In this document: positions 9,893 through 19,353 of the stretch, one piece after another
Position numbering within the stretch: position 1 is the first letter of the stretch
Layout: the number at the start of each line of letters is the position of its first letter
Source of the DNA: Pacificibacter marinus
Lineage (GTDB): Bacteria; Pseudomonadota; Alphaproteobacteria; Rhodobacterales; Rhodobacteraceae
Assembly (NCBI RefSeq): GCF_018860665.1
Contig: NZ_JAHKPK010000003.1
Coordinates: 1-64,000, forward strand
Length of the DNA stretch: 64,000 nucleotides
Reading direction: 5' to 3'
Notes under the pieces: generated by a model
Database searches by the model: none
The model's input: the letters and a program-made list of their open reading frames with translations, nothing else
Told to the model about the DNA's origin: nothing
Made by a program: the position numbers and the translations under genes

Positions 9893-9905
9893 GAGTTTTC
9901 TCCAA

Positions 9906-11078
9906 TCAGGCGACAATTCCGTCTGCGATAAGACGGTCAATTTCAGGGTCAGTGTAGTTAAGTTCGGTCAAAACAGCGCGTGTGTGCTGGCCGATCTCGG
10001 GGGATTGCGCCAAGACATCACCAACGGTGAATTCCGGCATTCCAGGGATATTTGGCACCGGCCAAGGATCGTCGCTGCCCGCTTGATCCAGCCAAGAAAA
10101 CACGCCGATTTCTTTGGCCTGCGGGTGTTCGACAAAATCGCGGTAAGATTGCACCACAATGTTTTGCAGCCCCACTTTGGTCAAAACCTCAGACAAAGCA
10201 TCCGCGTCCCATGTTTTGGTGATCGCGCGCACATAGTCGTTGAGGTATTCGATATTTTCCAACCGTCCAGCGATGGTGTGGAATTTGGTCTCAGCCCACA
10301 GATCATCGAGGTTCAACACATCACAGAACGTCGCGAATTCGGGATCGCGCACGATGTTGATCTGGATGTAGCCATCTTGCGTTTGGAACGTGCCAGAAGG
10401 GGCTGTCGACGCTTTGCGCGCACCGCCACGAAAGCCGGACAAAAGACGCACGGCTTGAATGGCCCCTGCCCCTTCCATCAGACTGATCTCGATCTTACGA
10501 CCCTTTGCGTGGTCACGACGCGCATAAAGGGCACCGGCCAAAGACTGGCTCGCGTACAACCCTGTGGCCATATCAAAATAGCTCACGGGTGTATGGTGCG
10601 CGATGCCGTCCATACCGGTGTTTTCATGCACGAACCCACTGAACGCCTGCAGCATCGGGTCCATCGCGGGTTTGTCGCGCAAAGGACCAGAATTGCCAAA
10701 GCCCGAAATCGACACATAGATCAAACCGGGGTTCATCTCAGATAAGCGATCGTAGCCAAAGCCAAGACGTTCGGCCACACCGGGACGATACCCTTCGATA
10801 AAGACATCTGCCTCGGCGATCAATTTATCTGTGATCGTTTTGGCGTCGTCTTGTTTCAGGTTCAGGCTGATCGCCCGTTTGCCCATATTGGCGACGATGG
10901 AATAGGCTGTGTGATCGCCGAACACGCCGCCGATCAACCGCGCCCAATCGCCACCCTGAGGTTCGATTTTGATCACATCCGCGCCTTGTTGAGCCATCAA
11001 CATACCGCAGTATGGACCCGCAAGGCCTTGGGACAGATCAACAACCTTTAGACCCTCATAGGGGCGTTCAAAGCTCAT
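9906..11078 (-). CDS. Class III CoA-transferase (CaiB/BaiF), second copy
   Basis: 390 residues with the same fold as the array's terminal CoA-transferase but clearly divergent. The N-terminus is YEGLKVVDLSQGLAGPYCG and the catalytic Asp is at 169 (SYFDMATGLYA). Two such transferases in one array suggest that two different carboxylates are loaded or unloaded with CoA, one at entry and one at the glutaryl level (inference). Its start overlaps the stop of the 3-hydroxyisobutyrate-dehydrogenase-like gene by 4 bp. The gene after it (9512-9892) begins 13 bp downstream of its stop. Confidence 0.85.
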   Translation of the reverse strand: MSFERPYEGLKVVDLSQGLAGPYCGMLMAQQGADVIKIEPQGGDWARLIGGVFGDHTAYSIVANMGKRAISLNLKQDDAKTITDKLIAEADVFIEGYRPGVAERLGFGYDRLSEMNPGLIYVSISGFGNSGPLRDKPAMDPMLQAFSGFVHENTGMDGIAHHTPVSYFDMATGLYASQSLAGALYARRDHAKGRKIEISLMEGAGAIQAVRLLSGFRGGARKASTAPSGTFQTQDGYIQINIVRDPEFATFCDVLNLDDLWAETKFHTIAGRLENIEYLNDYVRAITKTWDADALSEVLTKVGLQNIVVQSYRDFVEHPQAKEIGVFSWLDQAGSDDPWPVPNIPGMPEFTVGDVLAQSPEIGQHTRAVLTELNYTDPEIDRLIADGIVA

Positions 11079-11947
11079 GATTTTGCCCTTTCATCAAGGA
11101 CTTGGTACACGCGAGTGAAATCAGATTTCGGTGGCAAAGTTTCCTCGACAAGGTTCCACACCTCGGCCACGCGCTCCCCCATCAGGTTGGATGTGCCCGC
11201 TTCTTTGACGAACTCGTTGTACAGACGCACATCTTTGTTGAGCAGCTCGGCAAAGAACCCAGCATCAAATGTGCCAGGCAGCACGCGGTTGGGGAATTTG
11301 TCGGCAATCGCTGTGTTGTTGCCCGTGGACACCTTCACAACATCGATGATGGTTTTCATCTCGACACCATGCGAGAGCCCGAACAGAACCGCCTCGGATG
11401 AAGCCGCCATGGCCGTGGCTGACAAGAAATTGTTGAGCAATTTCACGGCCTGCCCCTGACCTGGCTCTGGGCCTACGTGAAACGCATTGGCGCAGAACAG
11501 GTCGATAATCGGACGATGGCGTTTGAATTCGTCTTCCGAACCTGACCAAATCAGCGTGATCGCTGCCTTCAACGCGCCTTGACGACCGCCGCTGACAGGG
11601 GCGTCAACATATGTCATCCCCACAGCGTTCAATGTCGTGGCAGCTTCTTTGGCTGCTGCCGGTCCAATTGTGGACATCTCGATCAAGACTTTGCCTGCCA
11701 CATCAGGCACAGCCGCGATTTGAGCCGCAACGGCGTTGACGATTTTGCCATCTGGAAGCGACGTAAAAATTGTGTCAGCGCCTTTGATCACCGCCTCAAG
11801 ACTGTCCATTTCGGTGGCCCCAGCTGGAGCCAAACCAGGCACCATGTCAAAGCAGATCATTGGCGTAGGACCTTTGGCGATAAAGGCCGCCATAGGTTCG
11901 CCCATTTGGCCAAGGCCGATAAAGCCGATGGTTTTAGGAGTGGTCAT
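11075..11947 (-). CDS. Beta-hydroxyacid dehydrogenase (HIBADH family)
   Basis: 290 residues. It has an N-terminal Rossmann fold with GFIGLGQMGEPMA, the substrate motif VDAPVSGGRQGA near 118-130 and the catalytic Lys region KLLNNFLSA near 170. The family oxidises 3-hydroxyisobutyrate, tartronate semialdehyde and related beta-hydroxyacids with NAD(P). It could oxidise a small hydroxyacid released from the main substrate or act on an intermediate before CoA activation. Flanking genes are 9 bp upstream and overlapping downstream, so it is an integral member of the array. The substrate cannot be deduced from the sequence. Confidence 0.85.
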   Translation of the reverse strand: MTTPKTIGFIGLGQMGEPMAAFIAKGPTPMICFDMVPGLAPAGATEMDSLEAVIKGADTIFTSLPDGKIVNAVAAQIAAVPDVAGKVLIEMSTIGPAAAKEAATTLNAVGMTYVDAPVSGGRQGALKAAITLIWSGSEDEFKRHRPIIDLFCANAFHVGPEPGQGQAVKLLNNFLSATAMAASSEAVLFGLSHGVEMKTIIDVVKVSTGNNTAIADKFPNRVLPGTFDAGFFAELLNKDVRLYNEFVKEAGTSNLMGERVAEVWNLVEETLPPKSDFTRVYQVLDERAKS

Positions 11948-11956
11948 GTTTTGGTC

Positions 11957-13189
11957 CTATCGGTTGAGGTATTTTTTGAGCTCAAGGCGCGCAATCTGGT
12001 TGGCATGCACCTCATCAGGGCCATCAGCCAGACGAATGGCGCGCGCACGGGCATAGGCATAAGACAGGCCGAAGTCGCTTGAAATGCCTGCCGCGCCATG
12101 GGCTTGGATGGCCCAATCGATCACTTGAGCCGCCATATTCGGAGCAACCACTTTGATCATACCGATTTCTTTGCGGGCTTCTTTATTGCCAACCTTGTCC
12201 ATCCGATCCGCAGCATTCAGCGTCAACAAACGCGCCTGATCGATCATGATCCGCGACTGCGCGATCCATTCACGCACAACGCCTTGATCAGACAACGGCT
12301 TGCCAAACGGATGACGGTCCACAACACGTTTGCACATTTTCTCAAGCGCAACTTCTGCTTGACCGATCATCCGCATGCAGTGGTGAATACGTCCAGGTCC
12401 AAGCCGCCCTTGAGCGATTTCAAATCCACGGCCTTCGCCAAGCAAAATATTGCTGACCGGCACACGCACGTTGTCATAGATGATTTCGCCGTGACCATGC
12501 GGGGCATCGGAAAAGCCAAAAACAGGGATCATACGTTTGATCGTCAAACCTGGCGTGTCGCGTGGCACAAGGATCATAGATTGCTGGCGGTAGGGATCGG
12601 CGCCATCGGGATCGCTTTTACCCATAACAATGAACAGCTTACACCGCGAGTCGCCAGATCCAGAGGTCCACCATTTGCGACCGTTGATCACATATTCGTC
12701 GCCATCACGGATGATGGTCAGGCTGATATTGCGTGCATCTGATGAGGCCACGTCAGGTTCGGTCATTGAGAAACAAGACCGGATTTCCCCAGCCAGCAGC
12801 GGCTCCATCCATTCTTTTTTCTGTGCCTCGGTGCCGTAGCGTTCCAACGTTTCCATGTTGCCAGTATCAGGCGCGGAACAGTTGAAAATCTCAGCCGACC
12901 AAGGCGCACGGCCCATGATTTCACACAAAGGTGCGTATTCCAGATTGGTCAAACCACCGCCACGACGGCTTTCTGGCAAAAACAAATTCCAAAGCCCATC
13001 AGCGCGGGCTTTGACTTTCAATTCTTCGATAATCGGAACACCGCCCCAATTTTCCCAGTCTTCAACACTGGCGCCCATGTCTTTCAACTGTTGCTGATAG
13101 ACAGGTTCGTTCGGGTAAACATGCGCGTCCATGAATGCCTCAAGACGATCGCAAAGATCGCGGGCTTTCGGGCTCATTTCGAAATCCAT
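11957..13189 (-). CDS. ACAD10/11-type acyl-CoA dehydrogenase
   Basis: FAD-dependent acyl-CoA dehydrogenase, 410 residues from the ATG at 13189, which has an AGGAG site 7 bp upstream; a TTG at 13207 is possible but weaker. Distinctive blocks are [31 protein letters not shown] and [13 protein letters not shown]. The last two are hallmarks of ACAD10/ACAD11 and bacterial LvaC, not of ordinary fatty-acid dehydrogenases. In those systems this enzyme acts with the kinase to turn 4-phosphoacyl-CoA into an enoyl-CoA that can be hydrated. The matching kinase is at 3729-4754, so the two mammalian domains appear here as separate genes. Confidence 0.88.
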   Translation of the reverse strand: MDFEMSPKARDLCDRLEAFMDAHVYPNEPVYQQQLKDMGASVEDWENWGGVPIIEELKVKARADGLWNLFLPESRRGGGLTNLEYAPLCEIMGRAPWSAEIFNCSAPDTGNMETLERYGTEAQKKEWMEPLLAGEIRSCFSMTEPDVASSDARNISLTIIRDGDEYVINGRKWWTSGSGDSRCKLFIVMGKSDPDGADPYRQQSMILVPRDTPGLTIKRMIPVFGFSDAPHGHGEIIYDNVRVPVSNILLGEGRGFEIAQGRLGPGRIHHCMRMIGQAEVALEKMCKRVVDRHPFGKPLSDQGVVREWIAQSRIMIDQARLLTLNAADRMDKVGNKEARKEIGMIKVVAPNMAAQVIDWAIQAHGAAGISSDFGLSYAYARARAIRLADGPDEVHANQIARLELKKYLNR

Positions 13190-13234
13190 ACCGGGTCTCC
13201 TATTCAAATTCTTTGTTAATCAATGCGGGTCCGT

Positions 13235-14005
13235 TTACGGCCCGACGATTGTTGTTCCGCCGTCGGCGACAATGACTTCGCCAGTGATAAAGCGTGACCA
13301 AGGCCCAGCCAGGAACGCCGCGATGCCGCCAATGTCGTCAGGTTCACCGATACGGCGCACAGGCGTGCGTTTGATCCGGTCCGCAGAGACTTCGGGATTT
13401 TCCCAAAGTGCGCGGGCAAAATCGGTTTTCACCAATCCCGGCATGATGCAATTGACGGTGATGTTCTTGGGGCCCCATTCCACCGCAAGCGAGCGTACAA
13501 CGCCCAGATCGGCGGTTTTCGAAATCCCGTAAGCGCCGAGCGTGGGCGAGCCGCGCAATCCCCCGATGGAGGACACTACGATAAAGCTGCCTCCGCCCTG
13601 TTCGGCCATCAATGGCATCGCCGCTTTGGCGAACCACAAAAGGCTGTGCACGTTTGATGTCATGACCTTTTCAAAGGCTGAATCTTCAAGTTCCGCCAAA
13701 GGACCATAGACAGGGTTCACGGCGGCGTTGGCCACGAAAATATCGACACGTCCCCATTTGTCTTTGGCCGCTTGGACCAGCGCCATGCAGTCTTCTTTCT
13801 TTGAGATATTGCAGGCTACGGCCAGTGCTTCGCCGCCTTTGGCTTCGACTTCAGCGACGACGACTTGGCAAGCTTCGATCTTGCGACTGGCGATGACGAC
13901 CTTTGCGCCAAGCGCGGCAAGGTGATGGACAATCGATGTACCGATGCCCTTAGAGCCTCCGGTCACAATCGCAACTTTTCCAGCGAGAGAATATGGCAGG
14001 GTCAT
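13235..14005 (-). CDS. SDR-family oxidoreductase
   Basis: Classical short-chain dehydrogenase of 256 residues. The cofactor motif TGGSKGIG is at 15-22, the NAG-like element is changed to NAAVN (93-97), and the active site is Ser145/146, Tyr159 and Lys163 (YGISK). Ser18, Lys19 and Arg41-Lys42 suggest NADP(H) as readily as NAD(H). It probably interconverts a hydroxyl and a ketone on the imported compound. It overlaps the enolase-superfamily gene upstream by 4 bp and is followed by a 45-bp gap, the largest inside the enzyme part of the array. Confidence 0.85.
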   Translation of the reverse strand: MTLPYSLAGKVAIVTGGSKGIGTSIVHHLAALGAKVVIASRKIEACQVVVAEVEAKGGEALAVACNISKKEDCMALVQAAKDKWGRVDIFVANAAVNPVYGPLAELEDSAFEKVMTSNVHSLLWFAKAAMPLMAEQGGGSFIVVSSIGGLRGSPTLGAYGISKTADLGVVRSLAVEWGPKNITVNCIMPGLVKTDFARALWENPEVSADRIKRTPVRRIGEPDDIGGIAAFLAGPWSRFITGEVIVADGGTTIVGP

Positions 14006-15216
14006 TTACGGGCTTCCTTTCGAATTTCGGCAGGCTCATCGCCCATACGCAATTGCAAACGCGCGCCGGTATAAGGGTGGGCTTCGGCGACGTCTTCGTC
14101 CAGTTCGACGCCGATACCGGGGGCGTCTGGAACGATGACATGGCCGTTTTCCCAACGGATAGGGGATTTAAGAATTTCAGCGTGGAAACCGCCCCATTGC
14201 TCGATGCCTTCCATGATCAGGAAGTTGGGCGAACAGGCAGACACTTGGATATTGGCTGCCCCCACGATGGGACCACAGAACAAATGCGGTGCGATTTGCG
14301 CATGAAAGGCTTCGGCCATCGAGGCGATTTTCTTAGCTTCCAAAATGCCACCAACGCGGCCCAAGTTCGGCTGCAAAATCGCGGCGGCGTCTTGGCGCAA
14401 AAGCTCGGCAAATTCGTATTTCGTACACAGGCGTTCGCCGGTAGACACAGGGATCGAAGTGTTTGCCGCAACCCGCGCCGTACCGGAAATGTAATCTGGC
14501 GGTGTGGGTTCTTCGAACCACAGCGGATCAGATTTTTCCAACCGCTTGGCCAAACGAATGGCCCCAGCAGGCGTCAATTCGCCGTGGGTGCCGATCAAAA
14601 TATCGCAACGATGCCCGACAGCTTCGCGGATGCGTGCTGTGTAATGCTCTGCAAATTCAAGCGTTTCCATCGACAGTTGACGCGGATCAAAAGCGGTGTA
14701 GGGCCGAGCAGGATCAAATTTAAGCGCCGTAAAGCCTTGTTCGACATATTCAAGCGCGCGCTCTGCTGCGGCATCTGCATTGTCGTAAACCATCTGATTT
14801 GACGCCGCATCAATCGGCGCATTCAGATAGGTGTAACTGCGCAAACGATCCTGTACCTTACCGCCAAGCAAGTCATAGACAGGCTTATCAAGTGCCTTAC
14901 CGATGATGTCCCAAAGCGCGATTTCGATACCACTGAAAATGCCCATAACGGTCGGATCGGGGCGCTGCGAGAAGCCCGCAGAATAGACATGACGGAAATG
15001 ACGTTCGATGTTGAACGGGTTGGCGCCCACGAAATGACGCTCGAACATATCGTCAACCATGGCGACCAAGGCTTTGGGGTGAAACGGCACGCCGTAAATC
15101 TCGCCGTAACCTTTGATGCCGGTGTCCGTTGTGACCCGAACAAAGACCCAGTAAGGCCCGCCCCGATGAATGGACGGATTGGCGACAACAAAGGTTTTGA
15201 TGTCTTTGATCTTCAT
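14002..15216 (-). CDS. Enolase-superfamily (mandelate racemase/MLE) enzyme
   Basis: 404 residues with the N-terminal capping domain (GIKGYGEIYG, then SGIEIALWDIIGKAL) and a barrel domain. Candidate active-site residues are Lys166/Asp168 (LKFDPA), His211 (IGTHGE), Glu235-236 (FEEP), Glu261 (STGERL) and His311 (APHLF). The pattern is closest to the sugar-acid dehydratases of the mannonate/galactonate type, which remove water after abstracting an alpha proton. The usual metal-binding Asp two residues before the His is Gly209 here. This may define a distinct subfamily, or the ligand may be displaced. Substrate unknown; it overlaps both neighbours by 4 bp. Confidence 0.8.
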   Translation of the reverse strand: MKIKDIKTFVVANPSIHRGGPYWVFVRVTTDTGIKGYGEIYGVPFHPKALVAMVDDMFERHFVGANPFNIERHFRHVYSAGFSQRPDPTVMGIFSGIEIALWDIIGKALDKPVYDLLGGKVQDRLRSYTYLNAPIDAASNQMVYDNADAAAERALEYVEQGFTALKFDPARPYTAFDPRQLSMETLEFAEHYTARIREAVGHRCDILIGTHGELTPAGAIRLAKRLEKSDPLWFEEPTPPDYISGTARVAANTSIPVSTGERLCTKYEFAELLRQDAAAILQPNLGRVGGILEAKKIASMAEAFHAQIAPHLFCGPIVGAANIQVSACSPNFLIMEGIEQWGGFHAEILKSPIRWENGHVIVPDAPGIGVELDEDVAEAHPYTGARLQLRMGDEPAEIRKEARK

Positions 15217-16820
15217 GCGATACGTTCCTTTAGAATTAAGTCCGCGGCTTTTTCACCAATCATGATGCAGCCCGCGTTGGTATTGGCCGACACGAGGGTC
15301 GGCATGATTGAAGCATCGGCAACCCGCAGCCCCATGATGCCATTCACCCGCAAATCGGGCGCAACAACCGCGCCGGCATCCGCGCCCATGCGACAGGTTG
15401 AACTGGGATGGAAAATGGTTGACCCATTGGCACGCACATAATCGAGAATCTCGGCGTCGCTTTGCACGGCATCACCAGGCACAATCTCATTGGCGATATA
15501 GTCACTGAGCGCCGGTTGCTCGGCCACGGTGCGCACCAGTTTCATACCCGCCACCATCACGTCGCGGTCTTTTGCAGCCGTTAAATAATTGGGTTGGATC
15601 GCGGGCTTGGCACGGTGATCTGCCGACATGATCCGCACATGGCCACGGCTTTCAGGGCGCAATTGACACATGGTCACGGTGAAGCCCGAAAAGTCATCGA
15701 GCTTACGCCCGCGTGTGGCAGACGAAAAGCGCATGAAATGGAATTGCACGTCTGGCGTGGCGGCGTCTTGGTTGGTTTTCGCAAACACGCCGACTTGGCC
15801 TGCGGACAAGGACAAAGGCCCACCGCGATCTTTCAACCAACGTAAAGCAGAACGCACTTGGCCGACCATTGATCCCGCCTCGTCATTGACGGTGACAGGC
15901 TGGCTGCACAGGTATTTGCTGGAACAAGTGTAGTGATCTTGCAGGTTTTCACCCACATCAGGCAGATCGTGCTGCACCTCGATGCCGTGCTCTTGCAACA
16001 ATTCACCATTGCCGATGCCAGACAGTTGCAAAATCTGCGGTGAATTGATCGCACCTGCGGACACAATCACCTCGTGACGTGCCCGAAAGCTACGTGTCAC
16101 ACCGTTTTGATCGACCTCGACGCCTGTTACACGACGATCTTCAATGATCAATCGACGCACAAGGCTGTCGGTTTGAATGTCCAGATTTTTCCGCCCCTTG
16201 GCGGGACGCAGATAGGCCGTCGCCGCAGAACTGCGCAAGCCCTTGTGGGTGGTAACGTGAAAGTAGCCCGCGCCTTCTTGGTCGCGTCCATTATAGTCGG
16301 GGTTTGCCCGAATACCGGCTTGGGCCGCAGCCTCGATGTAGGCGTCACACAAAGGATGCGCGCTGGCACGGCTCACACTGAGCGGGCCGTCCGTGCCATG
16401 AAACCCATCGTCAAGATCATCCATCGCTGTGCCTTCAGCGCGGCGGAAATAGGGCAGCACATCATCATAGCCCCAGCCCGTACAACCAAGCTGGCGCCAG
16501 TGATCAAAATCTTGGCTTTGACCACGCGCATAGACCAACCCATTGATTGAACTGCACCCGCCCAAAACCTTACCGCGATGCCAATCAAACACACGCCCAT
16601 CAAGATCAGGTTGAGTTTTGTAACCCCAGTTGATCTTAGGATTGTACATCGCTTTGTAATAGCCAATCGGGATGTGTATCCATGGATTGCTGTCTTTCGG
16701 CCCCGCCTCAAGCAGCAAGACACGGATGTCCGCGCGCGCCGACAGACGGTTGGCAATCACGCAGCCCGCAGAGCCAGCACCGACCACCACGTAATCATAT
16801 TCTGCATCAAATTTTTGCAA
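15213..16820 (-). CDS. GMC-family FAD alcohol oxidoreductase
   Basis: Glucose-methanol-choline family, 535 residues. The FAD-binding GAGSAG is at 14-19, with the family signatures [18 protein letters not shown] and [15 protein letters not shown]. The C-terminal active-site pair is His471 (HPSSTCRMG) and Asn513/515 (SANTNAG). It resembles AlkJ/choline-dehydrogenase-like enzymes that oxidise primary alcohols to aldehydes. The start is taken as TTG at 16820, because an AAGGGG site lies 6 bp upstream and the first residues then lead directly into the FAD fold. It overlaps the ABC ATPase gene by 14 bp. A longer frame to 16952 lacks homology. Confidence 0.85.
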   Translation of the reverse strand: MQKFDAEYDYVVVGAGSAGCVIANRLSARADIRVLLLEAGPKDSNPWIHIPIGYYKAMYNPKINWGYKTQPDLDGRVFDWHRGKVLGGCSSINGLVYARGQSQDFDHWRQLGCTGWGYDDVLPYFRRAEGTAMDDLDDGFHGTDGPLSVSRASAHPLCDAYIEAAAQAGIRANPDYNGRDQEGAGYFHVTTHKGLRSSAATAYLRPAKGRKNLDIQTDSLVRRLIIEDRRVTGVEVDQNGVTRSFRARHEVIVSAGAINSPQILQLSGIGNGELLQEHGIEVQHDLPDVGENLQDHYTCSSKYLCSQPVTVNDEAGSMVGQVRSALRWLKDRGGPLSLSAGQVGVFAKTNQDAATPDVQFHFMRFSSATRGRKLDDFSGFTVTMCQLRPESRGHVRIMSADHRAKPAIQPNYLTAAKDRDVMVAGMKLVRTVAEQPALSDYIANEIVPGDAVQSDAEILDYVRANGSTIFHPSSTCRMGADAGAVVAPDLRVNGIMGLRVADASIMPTLVSANTNAGCIMIGEKAADLILKERIA

Positions 16821-18453
16821 GGGTATCCCCTTCGTCAAAGACTGGCATGTCCCAGTTTTGACCCGGTTGAGCTGACAAAAGCGCCTTCGTGTAATCGTGA
16901 CTGGGCGCGTTGAAAATCTGCGACACCCCGCCCCGTTCAACAACAGAGCCATATTGCATCACCAGCACTTCGTTACAGATTTGCGCCGCGACCCGAAGGT
17001 CATGGGTGATGAAAATCACCGTCAGGCCAAGCCGATCCCGAATGTCGTTCAACAGGTGCAAAACCTCGCGCTGGATCGACACATCAAGCGCCGATACGGC
17101 TTCATCCGCGATCAAGACTTTGGGCTGAACAACCAGCGCACGCGCGATACACAAGCGTTGGCGTTGCCCACCTGAAAACTGGCTTGGGAAACGGTTCACA
17201 GAGTCATGCGGCATACGCACGATATCGAGCAATTTATAGACGCGATCCCATGCTTCTTTGCGTGGGATGCCAAAGTTAATCGCCCCTTGAATCAGCTGAC
17301 TGCCGATGGTGCGGCGTGGGTTGAGCGAACCGTAAGGATCTTGAAACACGATCTGGATGTCTTTGCGATGGCTGCGCAATTCCGACCGCGATTTGGCGGC
17401 AAAATCAACGCCAGAGATATTGATCGCACCTGAGTCAGGCTCGATCAATCGCATCAGACAGCGTACAAGCGTGGTTTTACCTGATCCAGATTCGCCAACG
17501 ATCCCAAGTGTTTCGCCGCGTTTAACTTGGAAAGACACATTGTTCACCGCCGTCACAGTGCGCGATGGTTTGAACATACCTGTGCTGGTGGTGAACGTTT
17601 TGTTCAAACCCTGCACATCAATAACAACAGGGTTTTCATTTGCCTCAGGGGTGGTTTCTTCGGTCATCGGACGCGGCACCGCATCGATCAACGCGCGGGT
17701 GTAGGGGTGCTGCGGATTGTTCAGAACTTCGTCAGCCGTGCCTTGTTCGACGATTTCGCCGTGGCGCATCACAACAACACGGTCCGCAATCTCTGCGACC
17801 ACGCCAAAGTCATGAGTGATGAACATAATGCCTGCGTCGTGGCGTTCATTCAGTTGCTTCAACAACACCAAAATCTGCGCTTGCGTTGTCACATCCAGTG
17901 CCGTTGTCGGCTCATCCGCGATCAACAATTTCGGGTCCAGCGCCAGCGCCATCGCGATCATGATGCGTTGACGTTGCCCGCCTGACAGTTGATGCGGAAA
18001 GGCATCATACAAACGCTTTGGATCTGGCAAGCGCACTTCTTCAAGCAGACGCATGACCTCAGCACGACGATCAGCCGCGCTCAGATTGCGATGAATGCGA
18101 AACACTTCTTCGATCTGCGCGCCGACAGTGTAGGCAGGGTTGAGGGCCGTCATCGGCTCCTGAAAAATCATCGCCATTTGGTCACCGCGCATGGCGTTGC
18201 GTTCTTTGTTGCTCAGCTTCAAAACGTCACGACCATCAAAATCAATCGATCCGCTGGTGACTTTCAAGCCAGGCGACAACAAGCCCATCGTCGCCAAAGA
18301 GGTAATGGATTTTCCAGAGCCGGATTCCCCCACAACACAAAGGATTTCACGGGGGCGCACGTCAAAGGAAATGCCGGTAACGGCGTTTTTTCGGTCCAAT
18401 TTGACCGGCAGACCAACAGTGAGGTTACGAATAGAAAGGACGGGATCAGCCAT
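16807..18453 (-). CDS. Fused dipeptide-type ABC transporter ATPase (DppD-DppF)
   Basis: 548 residues holding two ABC ATPase domains in one chain. The first has Walker A GESGSGKS, signature LSGGQRQR and Walker B LLIADEPT. The second has GESGSGKT, FSGGQRQR and VLIADEAVSALD. Each is followed by the oligopeptide-family C-terminal extension (HPYTRALIDAVP; HDYTKALL). The second domain has Ala-Val in place of Pro-Thr after the catalytic Glu, which is common in such fusions. ATG 18453 lies 4 bp after the permease stop and has an AGGA site. It powers uptake with the two permeases and the binding protein upstream. Confidence 0.92.
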   Translation of the reverse strand: MADPVLSIRNLTVGLPVKLDRKNAVTGISFDVRPREILCVVGESGSGKSITSLATMGLLSPGLKVTSGSIDFDGRDVLKLSNKERNAMRGDQMAMIFQEPMTALNPAYTVGAQIEEVFRIHRNLSAADRRAEVMRLLEEVRLPDPKRLYDAFPHQLSGGQRQRIMIAMALALDPKLLIADEPTTALDVTTQAQILVLLKQLNERHDAGIMFITHDFGVVAEIADRVVVMRHGEIVEQGTADEVLNNPQHPYTRALIDAVPRPMTEETTPEANENPVVIDVQGLNKTFTTSTGMFKPSRTVTAVNNVSFQVKRGETLGIVGESGSGKTTLVRCLMRLIEPDSGAINISGVDFAAKSRSELRSHRKDIQIVFQDPYGSLNPRRTIGSQLIQGAINFGIPRKEAWDRVYKLLDIVRMPHDSVNRFPSQFSGGQRQRLCIARALVVQPKVLIADEAVSALDVSIQREVLHLLNDIRDRLGLTVIFITHDLRVAAQICNEVLVMQYGSVVERGGVSQIFNAPSHDYTKALLSAQPGQNWDMPVFDEGDTLAKI

Positions 18454-18457
18454 GTCA

Positions 18458-19351
18458 TCAATTCCTGTTCTCAGGGGCTGTGACATCACGGATGCCGTCA
18501 CCCAAAAGGTTAATTGCTAGGATCAACAAAAAGAGCGCTGTCCCTGGAATGGCGATCAGCCAACCGTCGAAAAACATCAGGCCTTTGGCCTCAGAAATCA
18601 TCAGCCCCCAGCTGGGATCCGGCGGTTGAACGCCAAGACCAAGAAAGGACAAAGCAGCTTCAAGCAGGATCGCATGCGCCATTTCAAGCGTCGCAATAAC
18701 GATGAAGTGGTTGAGGATATTGGGCAAAACTTCGACGAATAGAATACGACGGGTCGTGCTGCCCAAGGCTTCCGCTGAGGCGACGAAATCAAGGCCGCGT
18801 ACTTGCTGTGTGGCGCTGCGCATCACGACAGCGAAACGGTCCCAGATCAGCAAACCCAGCACCCAGATGACGACGGTCAGCGATGATCCCATCAGGCTCA
18901 CCACCGCCAAGGCCACCAAGACAACCGGCATGGACAGGCGTGTGGTGATCACAAAGTTGATCACGTTATCGACGCGGCCGCCGAAGTAGCCTGCACAGAC
19001 ACCCAAAGTCGTGCCGATCACGCCGGAAATCAGCATTGCCGAGAACCCGATCATCAGCGAAATCCGTGCGCCGTAAATCAAGCGTGATAGATAGTCACGC
19101 CCCAAATGGTCCGTGCCCAGAATGTGGTCCCAAGTCGTTTTAGGACTATCAAACCAAACCGGCGGAATAAGTTTACGAGATAGAATTTGCTCGTAAGGAT
19201 CATGCGGCGCCAACATCGGCGCAAAAATCGCGATAAAGATAATCGCAAAAACGACAAAGGCACCAAACAGAACACCACGATGATTGAGGGCCTGCCGCAA
19301 GACCTGCTTGGAGGGCGACGTATGTGCGGAAGTGGAAACGGGAGTGGTCAT
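18458..19351 (-). CDS. ABC transporter permease (DppC type)
   Basis: 297-residue inner-membrane permease of the dipeptide/oligopeptide/nickel family. The N-terminal cytoplasmic tail leads to a first membrane helix (VLFGAFVVFAIIFIAIFAP), a periplasmic loop with the family DHLGRDYLSRLIYGAR motif, then the core helices and the EALGSTTRRILFVEVLPN coupling (EAA) loop. The ATG at 19351 is 2 bp after the DppB-type stop. A TTG two codons earlier would give the usual 4-bp overlap and cannot be excluded. Family members carry peptides but also opines, glycosides and other small organics, so the name does not fix the substrate. Confidence 0.9.
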   Translation of the reverse strand: MTTPVSTSAHTSPSKQVLRQALNHRGVLFGAFVVFAIIFIAIFAPMLAPHDPYEQILSRKLIPPVWFDSPKTTWDHILGTDHLGRDYLSRLIYGARISLMIGFSAMLISGVIGTTLGVCAGYFGGRVDNVINFVITTRLSMPVVLVALAVVSLMGSSLTVVIWVLGLLIWDRFAVVMRSATQQVRGLDFVASAEALGSTTRRILFVEVLPNILNHFIVIATLEMAHAILLEAALSFLGLGVQPPDPSWGLMISEAKGLMFFDGWLIAIPGTALFLLILAINLLGDGIRDVTAPENRN

Positions 19352-19353
19352 GA

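Noticed and set aside
9512-15216. Beta-ketoadipate (protocatechuate) pathway suggested by a carboxymuconolactone-decarboxylase-like protein, an MLE-superfamily enzyme and a thiolase
   Set aside because: The key genes for ring cleavage, carboxymuconate cycloisomerase, enol-lactone hydrolase and 3-oxoadipate CoA-transferase (PcaIJ) are absent. The MLE-superfamily protein looks like a sugar-acid dehydratase, and the CoA-transferases are class III.
16821-16952. Longer N-terminus for the GMC oxidoreductase
   Set aside because: The added residues overlap the ABC ATPase coding region and precede the FAD fold without similarity; the TTG at 16820 has a good ribosome-binding site.
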